Assembly (NCBI RefSeq): GCF_947495325.1
Contig: NZ_CANLYK010000002.1
Location: 930,001-994,000 of the forward strand
Direction: 5' to 3'
Source of the DNA: an uncultured Allomuricauda sp.
GTDB taxonomy: Bacteria; Bacteroidota; Bacteroidia; Flavobacteriales; Flavobacteriaceae
DNA length: 64,000 nucleotides
Under the pieces are notes generated by a model, which did not search any database, was not told the origin of the DNA, and was given only the letters and a program-made list of their open reading frames with translations. Of this stretch, positions 1 through 7,992 are shown piece after piece. Positions within the stretch are counted from its first letter, which is position 1. Each line of letters begins with the position of its first letter. Both the position numbers and the translations under genes were made by a program.

Positions 1-230
1 GTTTTGATGCCAAGGAAGCCCAAGAGTTGGCCATGCACACTTGTAATGGAGCTGCCAGTTTGCTGATTGATTCCGGTAGCCATCCTGAAGAAGAAATTGA
101 TCGTGTTACAACACCCAAGGGCTGTACCATTGAAGGATTGAATGAGATGGAACATCAAGGGTTGAGCTCTTCCTTGATTCAGGGAATTGTCGCTTCGTTT
201 GAAAAGATAAGTGCGATTCGAAAAGGATAA
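1..230 (+). CDS. proC: Pyrroline-5-carboxylate reductase, C-terminal part (cut by window edge)
   Basis: Last step of proline synthesis: NAD(P)H-dependent reduction of pyrroline-5-carboxylate, in the cytoplasm. Only about the last 75 codons are present; the frame is open from base 3, so the TTG start in the ORF track at 27 is not a real start. The tail carries the ProC dimer-domain signature, with VTTPKGCTIEGLNEME matching the family's T-[ST]-P-x-G-x-T-x-x-G-L-x-x-[LM]-E pattern. argD follows 7 bases after the stop codon, so this is the upstream part of the arginine/proline operon. The call is secure; the length and start cannot be judged. Confidence 0.9.
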   Translation, partial: FDAKEAQELAMHTCNGAASLLIDSGSHPEEEIDRVTTPKGCTIEGLNEMEHQGLSSSLIQGIVASFEKISAIRKG

Positions 231-237
231 AAAAATT

Positions 238-1365
238 ATGAAACTATTTGATGTGTATCCATTATACGACGTTACACCAGTCTCGGCCAAGGGCATAGAG
301 GTTTTGGATGATAAAGGTGAAAAATACCTCGATTTTTATGGGGGCCATGCCGTTATTTCGATTGGTCATTCGCACCCACATTATGTAAATCGACTTAAAA
401 ATCAGTTGGAGCAAATTGGATTTTATAGCAACTCCGTTCAAAATCCCTTGCAACACCAACTGGCCAAGAAATTGAGCACTCTTTCGGATTGCCCCGATTA
501 CAATCTTTTTCTCTGTAATTCCGGGGCCGAAGCCAATGAAAATGCCTTGAAGATGGCATCCTTTCATACAGGAAAATCTAAAGTTATAGCATTCAGCAAC
601 GGATTTCATGGGCGTACATCCGCTGCCGTGGCTACAACGGACAATCCAAAGATCAATGCCCCCATCAACAAGCAACAGGAGGTAAACTTTTTGCCCTTAA
701 ACGATCTTGAAGCTTTTGAAAAAACCATCAGTTCAGATGACTATTGTGCCGTTATTTTAGAGAGCATTCAAGGAGTAGGTGGTTTGGATGAACCCGCCAC
801 CGAATTTTACCAATTTGTTGCTGAAAAATGCAAGTTGAATAAGGTGGTATTGATTGCGGATGAGGTGCAATGCGGTTTTGGTAGAAGTGGTAAATTCTTT
901 GCTTTCCAGCACCATGGCATTCAGCCGGATATCATTTCAATAGCAAAGGGAATGGGCAATGGTTTTCCAGTAGGCGGAATTTTAATCCACGAATCCATAA
1001 AGGCTTCCTTCGGACTTTTGGGCACCACCTTTGGTGGCAATCATTTGGCCTGTGTGGCCACCTTGGCTGTTTTGGAGGTTATAGAAAAGGAAAATCTAAT
1101 TCAAAATGCAGATGAACTTGGTGTTTATTTCAAAGCAAAAGCAGCTGAGATTCCACAAGTGAAAAAAATTAAGGGAAGAGGCTTAATGCTGGGATTGGAA
1201 TTTGATTTTGAAGTTGCCGAATTGCGAAAAAAAATGATTTTCAACCAGAAATTGTTTACAGGCGGAGCAAAGGATAAATATGTCCTTCGGATTTTACCTG
1301 CCTTGAACATTACGAAAGATCATATTGATCTATTTTTTGAAGCACTAAAAGCGGAATTGGAATGA
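238..1365 (+). CDS. argD: Acetylornithine (or succinylornithine) aminotransferase, class III PLP
   Basis: Converts N-acyl-glutamate semialdehyde and glutamate to N-acylornithine and 2-oxoglutarate. The 375-residue protein has the class-III aminotransferase layout: the phosphate loop NSGAEAN at about 94-100, the cofactor aspartate in ADEVQ (D208) and the Schiff-base lysine in SIAKGMGNG (K237). The start is ATG 238; the ORF track extends upstream to 211, which would overlap proC and add nine non-family residues. The stop overlaps proA by four bases (ATGA), so translation is probably coupled. Because the carbamoyltransferase in this operon looks succinyl-specific, the natural substrate may be the N-succinyl form; this is inference. 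Confidence 0.95.
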   Translation: MKLFDVYPLYDVTPVSAKGIEVLDDKGEKYLDFYGGHAVISIGHSHPHYVNRLKNQLEQIGFYSNSVQNPLQHQLAKKLSTLSDCPDYNLFLCNSGAEANENALKMASFHTGKSKVIAFSNGFHGRTSAAVATTDNPKINAPINKQQEVNFLPLNDLEAFEKTISSDDYCAVILESIQGVGGLDEPATEFYQFVAEKCKLNKVVLIADEVQCGFGRSGKFFAFQHHGIQPDIISIAKGMGNGFPVGGILIHESIKASFGLLGTTFGGNHLACVATLAVLEVIEKENLIQNADELGVYFKAKAAEIPQVKKIKGRGLMLGLEFDFEVAELRKKMIFNQKLFTGGAKDKYVLRILPALNITKDHIDLFFEALKAELE

Positions 1366-2558
1366 GTTTGGTATTATCTACAGAAAAAAGAAATGCGGTT
1401 TTGGCTACCATGTCTCAATTGGTAAAGTTGGAACAATCCAAGATTCTTGAAGCCAACCAAAAAGATTTGGAAGCATACAATGGAGAGGATTTGGCCATGC
1501 GTGATCGCTTAAAAGTTGATGTTTCCAAAATTGAGGGGATGATACTTTCCCTAAATCAACTTGAAGCGGAGCAAGACCCTTTAGGTATTGAGCGATTTCA
1601 ATTTACCCATGACAATGGCATCAAGGTCAGCAATAAGACAGCTCCTTTTGGCACGATCCTGATTATTTATGAATCCAGACCCGATGTGACCATTGAAGCG
1701 GCCGGAATCGCATTCAAATCAGGAAACAAGATTTTATTAAAAGGCGGGAAAGAATCCTTGAACAGCAATCTCATATTGGTTGATTTGTGGCATCAAGCTT
1801 TGGAAACTCATGACTGCTCAAAGGATTGGGTAACCTATTTACAATTTGATAGGATGCAAACCCAAAACTTTTTGGAAAACCCAACCCAAAAAATTGATTT
1901 GATAGTTCCCAGAGGTGGTGAAAAACTAATTGCTTTTGTAAAACAACATGCTACCTGTCCGGTAATTGTAAGCGGTAGGGGCAATAATTTTGTGTATGTG
2001 GATACCGAAGCGGATTTGGAAATGGCCTTGGCGATCATCAACAACGCCAAAACAACAAAAATATCGGCCTGCAATGCCTTAGACAAGGTGTTGATTGCAG
2101 CAGATTTGCCAAGAAAACAGCAATTTCTTCAACAGTTGATCCAAGAACTTCAAAAAAGTAAGGTTGAAATCCTTACGGACACATCGCTTTCCAGTTTGGA
2201 GAAAACCTCTGAAATTAGGGATGAATCAGTTTGGTATGAAGAGTTTTTGGATTATAAAATCGTTCTTGGGCAGGTTACTGATCTGACCGAGGCCATAACC
2301 AAAATAAACAAATACAGCGGAGGGCATTCGGCAGCAATAATCACCTCAAGTGATGAAAAGGCATCAACCTTTATGCAATCGGTGGATTCTGCTGCAGTGT
2401 ATCACAATGCCTCAACCCGATTTACAGATGGAGGTCAATTTGGGCTTGGTGGTGAGCTCGCCATAAGCACGGACAAATTACACCAAAGAGGGCCCATTGG
2501 GTTGCAGCATTTGGTGAGCAATAAATGGTACGTAATGGGTAATGGCCAAACTAGATGA
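1362..2558 (+). CDS. proA: Glutamate-5-semialdehyde dehydrogenase (gamma-glutamyl phosphate reductase)
   Basis: Reduces gamma-glutamyl phosphate to glutamate semialdehyde with NADPH, the second step of proline synthesis. The 398 residues show the ALDH-superfamily fold of ProA: IIYESRPDVT (about 101-110), VPRGGEKLI (about 182-190) and the catalytic cysteine in KISACNALD (C237). Near the C-terminus the family-typical segment HNASTRFTDGGQFGLG is present. Length is slightly below the usual 410-420. It overlaps argD at its start and runs to one base before the preferred proB start. proA precedes proB here, the reverse of the enterobacterial proBA order. Confidence 0.95.
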   Translation: MSLVLSTEKRNAVLATMSQLVKLEQSKILEANQKDLEAYNGEDLAMRDRLKVDVSKIEGMILSLNQLEAEQDPLGIERFQFTHDNGIKVSNKTAPFGTILIIYESRPDVTIEAAGIAFKSGNKILLKGGKESLNSNLILVDLWHQALETHDCSKDWVTYLQFDRMQTQNFLENPTQKIDLIVPRGGEKLIAFVKQHATCPVIVSGRGNNFVYVDTEADLEMALAIINNAKTTKISACNALDKVLIAADLPRKQQFLQQLIQELQKSKVEILTDTSLSSLEKTSEIRDESVWYEEFLDYKIVLGQVTDLTEAITKINKYSGGHSAAIITSSDEKASTFMQSVDSAAVYHNASTRFTDGGQFGLGGELAISTDKLHQRGPIGLQHLVSNKWYVMGNGQTR

Positions 2559-2559
2559 T

Positions 2560-3321
2560 ATGAAAAAGAAACGAATCTTATTAAAAATCGGTTCCAATAC
2601 CCTTACCAAAGAGACCAATCATATTTCAAGGGGAAAGGTTGAGGATATCGGTAGGCAGATTGCCCACCTGTCCTCTGACTATGAGTTTATCATTGTAAGT
2701 TCTGGGGCTATTGCCGCTGCCAAACAGTTTGTAAAACTGGAACATCCCGGTCCAGAAATCAATGTAAAACAGGCATTGGCCGCAATTGGTCAACCCCACC
2801 TTATGCGCATTTTCCAGGAAAATTTTAGGGAACTGGGCTTACTTACGTCCCAATGTTTGTTGTCGTATTCCGATTTTGAGAATTCCGACGCCAAAGCGAA
2901 TATCAAGAATACCATCAATGTGCTTGTGGCGAATGATTTCATTCCCATAATCAATGAAAATGATACGGTGGCCACCGATGAAATCCAGTTTGGCGATAAC
3001 GATAAATTAGCGGCTTTGACCGCGGCGCTTTTAGAGGTTGATCTACTTTTGATTGCCACCAATACCAATGGAATCTATACCAAGGAATCATTGCTTAAAA
3101 ATCAACCTGAGACGATTGACTCTGTAGATGATTTAAAAAATCTATCCAGCGAAATAAGCAATGGCAAATCTTCACATGGAACAGGTGGAATGCAATCAAA
3201 AATAGAGGCTGCCACTATTGCCAAGGCGGCAGGTATTGAGACCTGGATTGTAAATGGACTAAAGGAAAACTTTATCCAGGACGCCCTGCAAAATTCCGTA
3301 AACTACACCAAAATCAAATAA
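2560..3321 (+). CDS. proB: Glutamate 5-kinase, short form without PUA domain
   Basis: ATP-dependent phosphorylation of glutamate, the committed and usually proline-inhibited step. The amino-acid-kinase fold is visible: KIGSNTL at the N-terminus, the VSSGAIAAA loop, INENDTVA and FGDNDKLAAL around the glutamate site, and GTGGMQSKI for ATP binding. It ends at about 253 residues, so the C-terminal PUA domain of the E. coli enzyme (about 367 aa) is missing, as in other short-form ProBs. I prefer ATG 2560, one base after the proA stop, giving MKKKRILLKIG; the track's ATG 2542 lies inside proA. The stop overlaps the argF' start (TAATG). Confidence 0.93.
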   Translation: MKKKRILLKIGSNTLTKETNHISRGKVEDIGRQIAHLSSDYEFIIVSSGAIAAAKQFVKLEHPGPEINVKQALAAIGQPHLMRIFQENFRELGLLTSQCLLSYSDFENSDAKANIKNTINVLVANDFIPIINENDTVATDEIQFGDNDKLAALTAALLEVDLLLIATNTNGIYTKESLLKNQPETIDSVDDLKNLSSEISNGKSSHGTGGMQSKIEAATIAKAAGIETWIVNGLKENFIQDALQNSVNYTKIK

Positions 3322-4262
3322 TGAAACACTATCTCTCCATATACGATGCCGATGATTTGACCCAATGGGTAGATGAGGCAATAGCCTTGAAGAAAGAACC
3401 AAAAAAATACAAATCCTTGGGAGCTGACAGAACCATATGTTTGTTCTTCTTCAATAACTCCCTTAGGACCCGTTTAAGTACCCAAAAGGCGGCCATGAAT
3501 TTGGGAATGGATGTTATGGTCATGAATTTCGGGAACGAAGGCTGGGCCTTGGAATATGGTGATGGAACCATTATGGGTGAGGGAAAATCGGAACATATCA
3601 AGGAAGCGGCACAGGTAGTTTCCCAATATTGCGATATTGTGGCCATCAGGGCATTCGCCAAATTGCAAGACAAAATAAAGGATGAAGCCGAGGAAGTACT
3701 GGAAGGATTTACCCAATATGCATCCATCCCTGTTGTGAATATGGAAAGTTCCGTTGCACATCCACTTCAGGCTCTTGCAGATGCCATCACATTGGAAGAA
3801 AACAATACTAAACCAAAACCAAAGGTTGTGCTGTCTTGGGCGCCACATCCAAAAGCTTTGCCACATGCTGTTGCCAATTCCTTTGTGAAAATGATGAAGC
3901 TCCAAAATGCGGAATTTGTCATTACCCACCCAGAGGGCTATGAGCTTGATTCACGAATCACAGAAGGTTGTACCATTGAACACAATCAGAAAAAAGCATT
4001 GGAAAATGCCGATTTTGTTTATGTGAAAAACTGGAGCAGTTATTCGGATTATGGGGAAGTGATACATCAGAATACGGATTGGATGATGACGGCGGAAAAA
4101 TTGGACAAGGCCAAGTTTATGCATTGTCTGCCCGTACGAAGAAATATGGTGGTGGAAGATGCCGTTCTGGATGGAAACCAGTCCTTGGTTATAGAACAAG
4201 CCAATAACAGGACGTTTTCGGCGCAAATTGTATTGAAAAAAATATTGGAGACTATTAAATAA
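3321..4262 (+). CDS. argF': N-succinylornithine (N-acylornithine) carbamoyltransferase
   Basis: Transfers the carbamoyl group from carbamoyl phosphate to an N-acylated ornithine, giving N-acylcitrulline. The 313 residues carry the carbamoyl-phosphate loop FNNSLRTRLS (about 44-53), HPLQALAD (about 149-156) and the C-terminal HCLPVRR. The sequence resembles the Bacteroides fragilis ArgF' type, not canonical OTCase, which would have STRTR and a DxxxSMG ornithine loop. At the position equivalent to Glu92 of the Xanthomonas acetyl-specific enzyme and Pro90 of the B. fragilis succinyl-specific enzyme, it has Ser90 (GKSEH). Serine there is compatible with succinyl specificity. The ATG overlaps the proB stop by one base. 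Confidence 0.92.
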   Translation: MKHYLSIYDADDLTQWVDEAIALKKEPKKYKSLGADRTICLFFFNNSLRTRLSTQKAAMNLGMDVMVMNFGNEGWALEYGDGTIMGEGKSEHIKEAAQVVSQYCDIVAIRAFAKLQDKIKDEAEEVLEGFTQYASIPVVNMESSVAHPLQALADAITLEENNTKPKPKVVLSWAPHPKALPHAVANSFVKMMKLQNAEFVITHPEGYELDSRITEGCTIEHNQKKALENADFVYVKNWSSYSDYGEVIHQNTDWMMTAEKLDKAKFMHCLPVRRNMVVEDAVLDGNQSLVIEQANNRTFSAQIVLKKILETIK

Positions 4263-4265
4263 TTA

Positions 4266-4317
4266 TGTCATATCGAACGTAGGTGAGATATCTCATCCAT
4301 GCAGATTCGAAATGATC
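4266..4317. repeat. Imperfect palindromic element between argF' and argB
   Basis: The short argF'-argB spacer is almost entirely a nested palindrome. The outer arms are TCATATCGAA (4268-4277) and TTCGAAATGA (4306-4315), with one mismatch; inside lies the perfect 12-mer TGAGATATCTCA (4284-4295). The wording (gtcat-tcgaac...gag-tctcatccatgcagattcgaaatga) resembles the dispersed intergenic repeats common in Flavobacteriia. That family assignment is from memory, and there is only one copy in this window. The element swallows the upstream argB ATG at 4312. Confidence 0.6.
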
Positions 4318-4326
4318 ACACACAAA

Positions 4327-5106
4327 ATGAAACAGAGATTATCCATAGTAAAAATTGGAGGAAACATCATAGAGGATGAACAGCAGCTTTCCCATATGAT
4401 GGAATTATTCTCAAAGGTGGAAGGGCATAAACTATTGGTGCACGGAGGTGGTAAAAAAGCCACGGAATTCAGCAAAAAATTAGGCATAGAAGCCAAGATG
4501 ACCAATGGGCGAAGAATTACAGATGCTGAAAGTCTGGATGTGGCCATAATGGTTTACGGTGGACTGGTGAACAAAAACATTGTGGCCAAACTTCAATCCT
4601 TTGATTGCAACGCGATAGGGATGAGCGGAGCCGATGGCAATGCCATAAAAGCGTACAAAAGACCCGTAAAAGAGGTTGATTTTGGTTTTGTTGGTGATGT
4701 TGAAGCTGTAAACGCAAAAAATATTTCAAACCTGCTAAATGCCCATTTCACTCCAGTTTTTTGCTCCTTGACGCATGATGGAAAAGGACAGTTGTTCAAT
4801 ACCAATGCAGATACCATTGCTGCTGAATTGGCAATTGGCATGTCAACTGAATTTGAGACCACCCTCTATTATTGTTTTGAAAAGAAAGGAGTCTTGCGGA
4901 GTGTAGCAGATGAAAACTCGGTTATTCCACATATCGATTCCAAAAAATACAATCAGCTTTTAGAGCAAGGCGTTATTGCTGATGGAATGCTTCCGAAAAT
5001 GCACAATTGCTTCCATGCACTTAACAACAATGTAAGACAAGTATGTATTGGAGACAGTACCATGCTTGAAAATGCATCATCAAATTTTACCACCCTGACG
5101 CTATGA
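4327..5106 (+). CDS. argB: Acetylglutamate (or succinylglutamate) kinase
   Basis: Phosphorylates N-acylglutamate, the second arginine-pathway step. About 259 residues with the amino-acid-kinase motifs KIGGNIIED near the N-terminus and LVHGGGKKATEF around 37-48, a substrate loop NGRRITDAESLDVA, and FNTNADTIAAELA. There is no N-terminal extension of the kind found in arginine-inhibited hexameric NAGKs, so feedback control by that route is not expected. I choose ATG 4327 (MKQRLSIVKIGG) because the earlier ATG 4312 lies inside the palindromic repeat arm. The stop overlaps the following argE-like start (ATGAC). Confidence 0.93.
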   Translation: MKQRLSIVKIGGNIIEDEQQLSHMMELFSKVEGHKLLVHGGGKKATEFSKKLGIEAKMTNGRRITDAESLDVAIMVYGGLVNKNIVAKLQSFDCNAIGMSGADGNAIKAYKRPVKEVDFGFVGDVEAVNAKNISNLLNAHFTPVFCSLTHDGKGQLFNTNADTIAAELAIGMSTEFETTLYYCFEKKGVLRSVADENSVIPHIDSKKYNQLLEQGVIADGMLPKMHNCFHALNNNVRQVCIGDSTMLENASSNFTTLTL

Positions 5107-6176
5107 CAATACATCAAGATATATTGACCCAAAAAGCGATTGAACTGCTGCAACAATTGATTTCGATTCCATCTTTTTCCGGGGAAGAAGACAAAACAGG
5201 AGATGCAATCCAAAAATGGCTAAATGATTTTGGCGTAAAAACAGAAAGGCAATACAACAACATTTACGCCTTCAACAAATATTTTGATGAAAGTAAGCCA
5301 ACATTACTGTTAAACTCTCATCATGACACGGTAAAACCAAATTCGGCCTACACCAAAGACCCTTTTAATCCACATATTGAAGATGGAAAGCTATATGGCT
5401 TGGGCAGCAACGATGCAGGAGGCTGTTTGGTTTCCCTTTTGGCAACTTTTGTCCATTTTTACGAGCGAGAAGACCTAAACCATAATATTATTATGGCCGC
5501 TACCGCCGAAGAAGAAGACGCCGGAGAAAAAAGTATACGGGCACTCTTACCCATTCTCCCTAATATTGATGTGGCGATTGTAGGCGAACCCACGCTATTG
5601 GATTTAGCCATTGCAGAAAAAGGCTTGGTGGTTTTTGATGCCGTTGTGGAGGGAACCCCTTCGCATGCCGCGCATCCAAATAATAACAACTCCATTTATA
5701 ATAGTATTGAAGTACTGAACTGGTTTAAAGATTATTCTTTTGAAAAGGTTTCAGATGCTTTGGGTGAGGTAAAATTGACGGTAACCCAAATTTCTGCCGG
5801 AAATCAGCATAATGTGGTTCCCGCACAGGTAGATCTAGTTGTGGATGTTCGGGTGAACGATTGCTATTCCAATCAGGAAATTGCGGATATTTTGCAAAAG
5901 GAAGCACCTTGTAAACTAACACCACGTTCCTTGCGGTTAAATTCGTCATCCATTGATCCAAATCATGATTTGGTAAAAAGTGGACTAGTATTGGGTCGAA
6001 AAACATACGGTTCCCCAACACTTTCGGATCAGGCGGCATTAAGCTGTCAATCCGTAAAATTGGGGCCAGGTGACAGTACCCGTTCCCATTCTGCCAATGA
6101 ATTTATTCATGTACATGAAATAGAGGAAGGAATTGATTTATACACAAAAATTTTAAAAGGATTTTTAACGCGTTAA
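5103..6176 (+). CDS. argE: M20-family N-acylornithine/N-acylcitrulline deacylase (ArgE type)
   Basis: Zinc hydrolase that removes the N-acyl group; with an ArgF' pathway the likely substrate is N-acylcitrulline, giving citrulline for argininosuccinate synthase. Zinc-ligand motifs are all present: SHHDTV (H74, with D75 two residues before V), GSNDAGG (D104), the catalytic AEEED (E136-E138), GEPT (E162) and a C-terminal HSANEFIHV. The 357 residues match the short bacteroidotal form. It overlaps argB by four bases, and the ACT gene follows one base after its stop. Specificity (acetyl or succinyl, ornithine or citrulline) is inferred from context. Confidence 0.9.
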   Translation: MTIHQDILTQKAIELLQQLISIPSFSGEEDKTGDAIQKWLNDFGVKTERQYNNIYAFNKYFDESKPTLLLNSHHDTVKPNSAYTKDPFNPHIEDGKLYGLGSNDAGGCLVSLLATFVHFYEREDLNHNIIMAATAEEEDAGEKSIRALLPILPNIDVAIVGEPTLLDLAIAEKGLVVFDAVVEGTPSHAAHPNNNNSIYNSIEVLNWFKDYSFEKVSDALGEVKLTVTQISAGNQHNVVPAQVDLVVDVRVNDCYSNQEIADILQKEAPCKLTPRSLRLNSSSIDPNHDLVKSGLVLGRKTYGSPTLSDQAALSCQSVKLGPGDSTRSHSANEFIHVHEIEEGIDLYTKILKGFLTR

Positions 6177-6177
6177 A

Positions 6178-6576
6178 ATGTCTGGAAAAACGAACTTATC
6201 GGAACTGCTCTCAGAAATGAATCCGCAATTACATGAAGGCGATTATGTTTTTGTTTCTGTAAGTGATTCATTTTCCATCAATTTGCATGATGTGTTGGCA
6301 AGTTTTAGGGAACAGGAAGGTGTTACACTTGTGTTGGAAAAGCAAAAGGCAGATGAATTGTCCTTGAAGTACCATTATGTTGCCTCGTGGATAACCCTTA
6401 ACGTACATTCGTCATTGGAAGCTGTGGGGCTTACCGCTGCCGTTTCAAAGGTGTTGGCGGAAAATAAAATTAGCTGCAATGTTGTGGCGGCTTATTATCA
6501 CGACCATATTTTTGTGGATAAACAAAATGATAAAAGGGCGATTGAGGTATTAGAACAATTGTCAAGAACGAATTAA
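6178..6576 (+). CDS. Small tandem-ACT domain protein inside the arginine operon
   Basis: A 132-residue soluble protein with no catalytic domain. Residues about 10-65 (HEGDYVFVSVSD...) and 70-130 (SWITLNVHSSLEAVGLTAAVSKVLAEN) look like two ACT-like beta-alpha-beta units of the DUF2241/ACT_7 type. The second half has the typical ligand-interface helix and ends in HDHIFVDKQNDKRAIEVLEQL. ACT domains usually bind amino acids, so a sensor or allosteric partner for arginine or proline enzymes is plausible, but no ligand can be read from sequence. It starts one base after argE and ends nine bases before argH, so it is surely cotranscribed with them. Confidence 0.8.
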   Translation: MSGKTNLSELLSEMNPQLHEGDYVFVSVSDSFSINLHDVLASFREQEGVTLVLEKQKADELSLKYHYVASWITLNVHSSLEAVGLTAAVSKVLAENKISCNVVAAYYHDHIFVDKQNDKRAIEVLEQLSRTN

Positions 6577-6585
6577 TATAGACTT

Positions 6586-7872
6586 ATGAAACTCTGGGAC
6601 AAAGGCTTCAGCACAGATAAAAAAATAGACCATTTTACCGTTGGCAATGACAGGGAATTGGATTTGCTCTTGGCTAAATATGATGTAATTGCCTCCAAAG
6701 CACATGCAAAAATGCTGGGCAAGGTTGGGTTGATCAGCGCGGACGAATCGGATGTTTTGGTAAAGGAGTTAGATGCTATCACCGAAACCATAGAAGCTGG
6801 AAATTTTACCATTGAAGACGCTTTTGAGGACATGCACTCAAAAATTGAATTTCTGCTTATTGAAAAGTTGGGTGATATTGGAAAGAAAATCCATACGGCC
6901 AGATCCCGAAATGATCAGGTGTTAGTGGCCATGCAGCTGTACCTTAAAAATGAGCTTTCAGAAATTAAAAGCGAGGTTAAAACGCTATTTGATTTGTTGT
7001 TGAATTTAGCGGAAAAACACCAGGCCGTTCTACTTCCAGGGTATACACATTTGCAGATTGCCATGCCCTCTTCATTTGGTCTCTGGTTTTCTGCTTATGC
7101 CGAAAGTTTGATAGATGATCTTTATTTTGTGGATGCCGCTTATAAAATAGCTGACCAAAATCCGTTGGGGAGTGCCGCTGGTTACGGTAGTTCTTTCCCT
7201 GTAGATCGAAGTTTTACCACAAAGGAAATGGGTTTTGAAACCTTAAAGTACAATGTGGTGGCTGCCCAAATGGGTAGGGGAAAGGTTGAAAAAGCTACGG
7301 CATTTGGAATTTCGAGTGTTGCTGGGACACTTTCTAAATTGGCCATGGATATTTGCTTGTATATGAGCCAAAATTTTGATTTTATCTCATTTCCTGATGA
7401 ATTGACCACGGGCAGTAGTATTATGCCCCACAAGAAAAACCCTGATGTTTTTGAACTGATACGGGGAAAATGCAATAAGATTCAAGCCGTACCCAACCAA
7501 TTGACTTTGATTACCACCAATCTGCCCAGCGGCTATCACCGGGATTTACAATTGGTGAAGGAAGTTATTGTTCCAGCTATTCAAGATATAAAGGCTTGTT
7601 TGGAGTTAATGCATTTCAGTCTTAAGGAAATCAAGGTAAATACTACGATTCTGGATGACCCCAAATACGATTATCTGTTTAGTGTGGATACCTTAAATGA
7701 GCTGGTCAAAAACGGAATGCCCTTTAGGGATGCCTATAAAAAAATGGGAACGGAAATTGAAGCAGGCACCTTTACACCCAAACGGGATATTGAACATACC
7801 CATGAAGGAAGTTTGGGGAATTTATGTTTGGAACAGATACAAAAGAAAATGAATCGGGGATTGGATTCATAA
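6586..7872 (+). CDS. argH: Argininosuccinate lyase
   Basis: Cleaves argininosuccinate to arginine and fumarate, the last step of the pathway. The fumarase/aspartase superfamily signature GSSIMPHKKNPD is intact (about residues 282-293), preceded by HTARSRNDQV and the TxxxxxH motif in GYTHLQIAMPSS. N-terminal KLWDKGFSTDKKIDHFTVGNDR is family-typical. At 428 residues it is shorter than the usual 450-460, mostly at the C-terminus, as expected for Bacteroidota. It is the last gene of the operon. argG and argC are not visible and may lie to the left of the window. Confidence 0.95.
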   Translation: MKLWDKGFSTDKKIDHFTVGNDRELDLLLAKYDVIASKAHAKMLGKVGLISADESDVLVKELDAITETIEAGNFTIEDAFEDMHSKIEFLLIEKLGDIGKKIHTARSRNDQVLVAMQLYLKNELSEIKSEVKTLFDLLLNLAEKHQAVLLPGYTHLQIAMPSSFGLWFSAYAESLIDDLYFVDAAYKIADQNPLGSAAGYGSSFPVDRSFTTKEMGFETLKYNVVAAQMGRGKVEKATAFGISSVAGTLSKLAMDICLYMSQNFDFISFPDELTTGSSIMPHKKNPDVFELIRGKCNKIQAVPNQLTLITTNLPSGYHRDLQLVKEVIVPAIQDIKACLELMHFSLKEIKVNTTILDDPKYDYLFSVDTLNELVKNGMPFRDAYKKMGTEIEAGTFTPKRDIEHTHEGSLGNLCLEQIQKKMNRGLDS

Positions 7873-7992
7873 AAAATGTACTCCGCAAACTCATCAGATA
7901 ATTCCATCAATTAGGAGTGGATTTTTTGGGTGAAATTTCCGAACTTCACTTATCGGACGATATAGTTCATTAAAACGAACGATATCTTAAAC

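Noticed and set aside
211-237. Upstream extension of argD
   Set aside because: Overlaps the proC end and adds residues without family match; ATG 238 gives a normal N-terminus.
3474-3929. 151-aa minus-strand ORF inside argF'
   Set aside because: Antisense shadow of a well-conserved gene; no family resemblance and no start signal.
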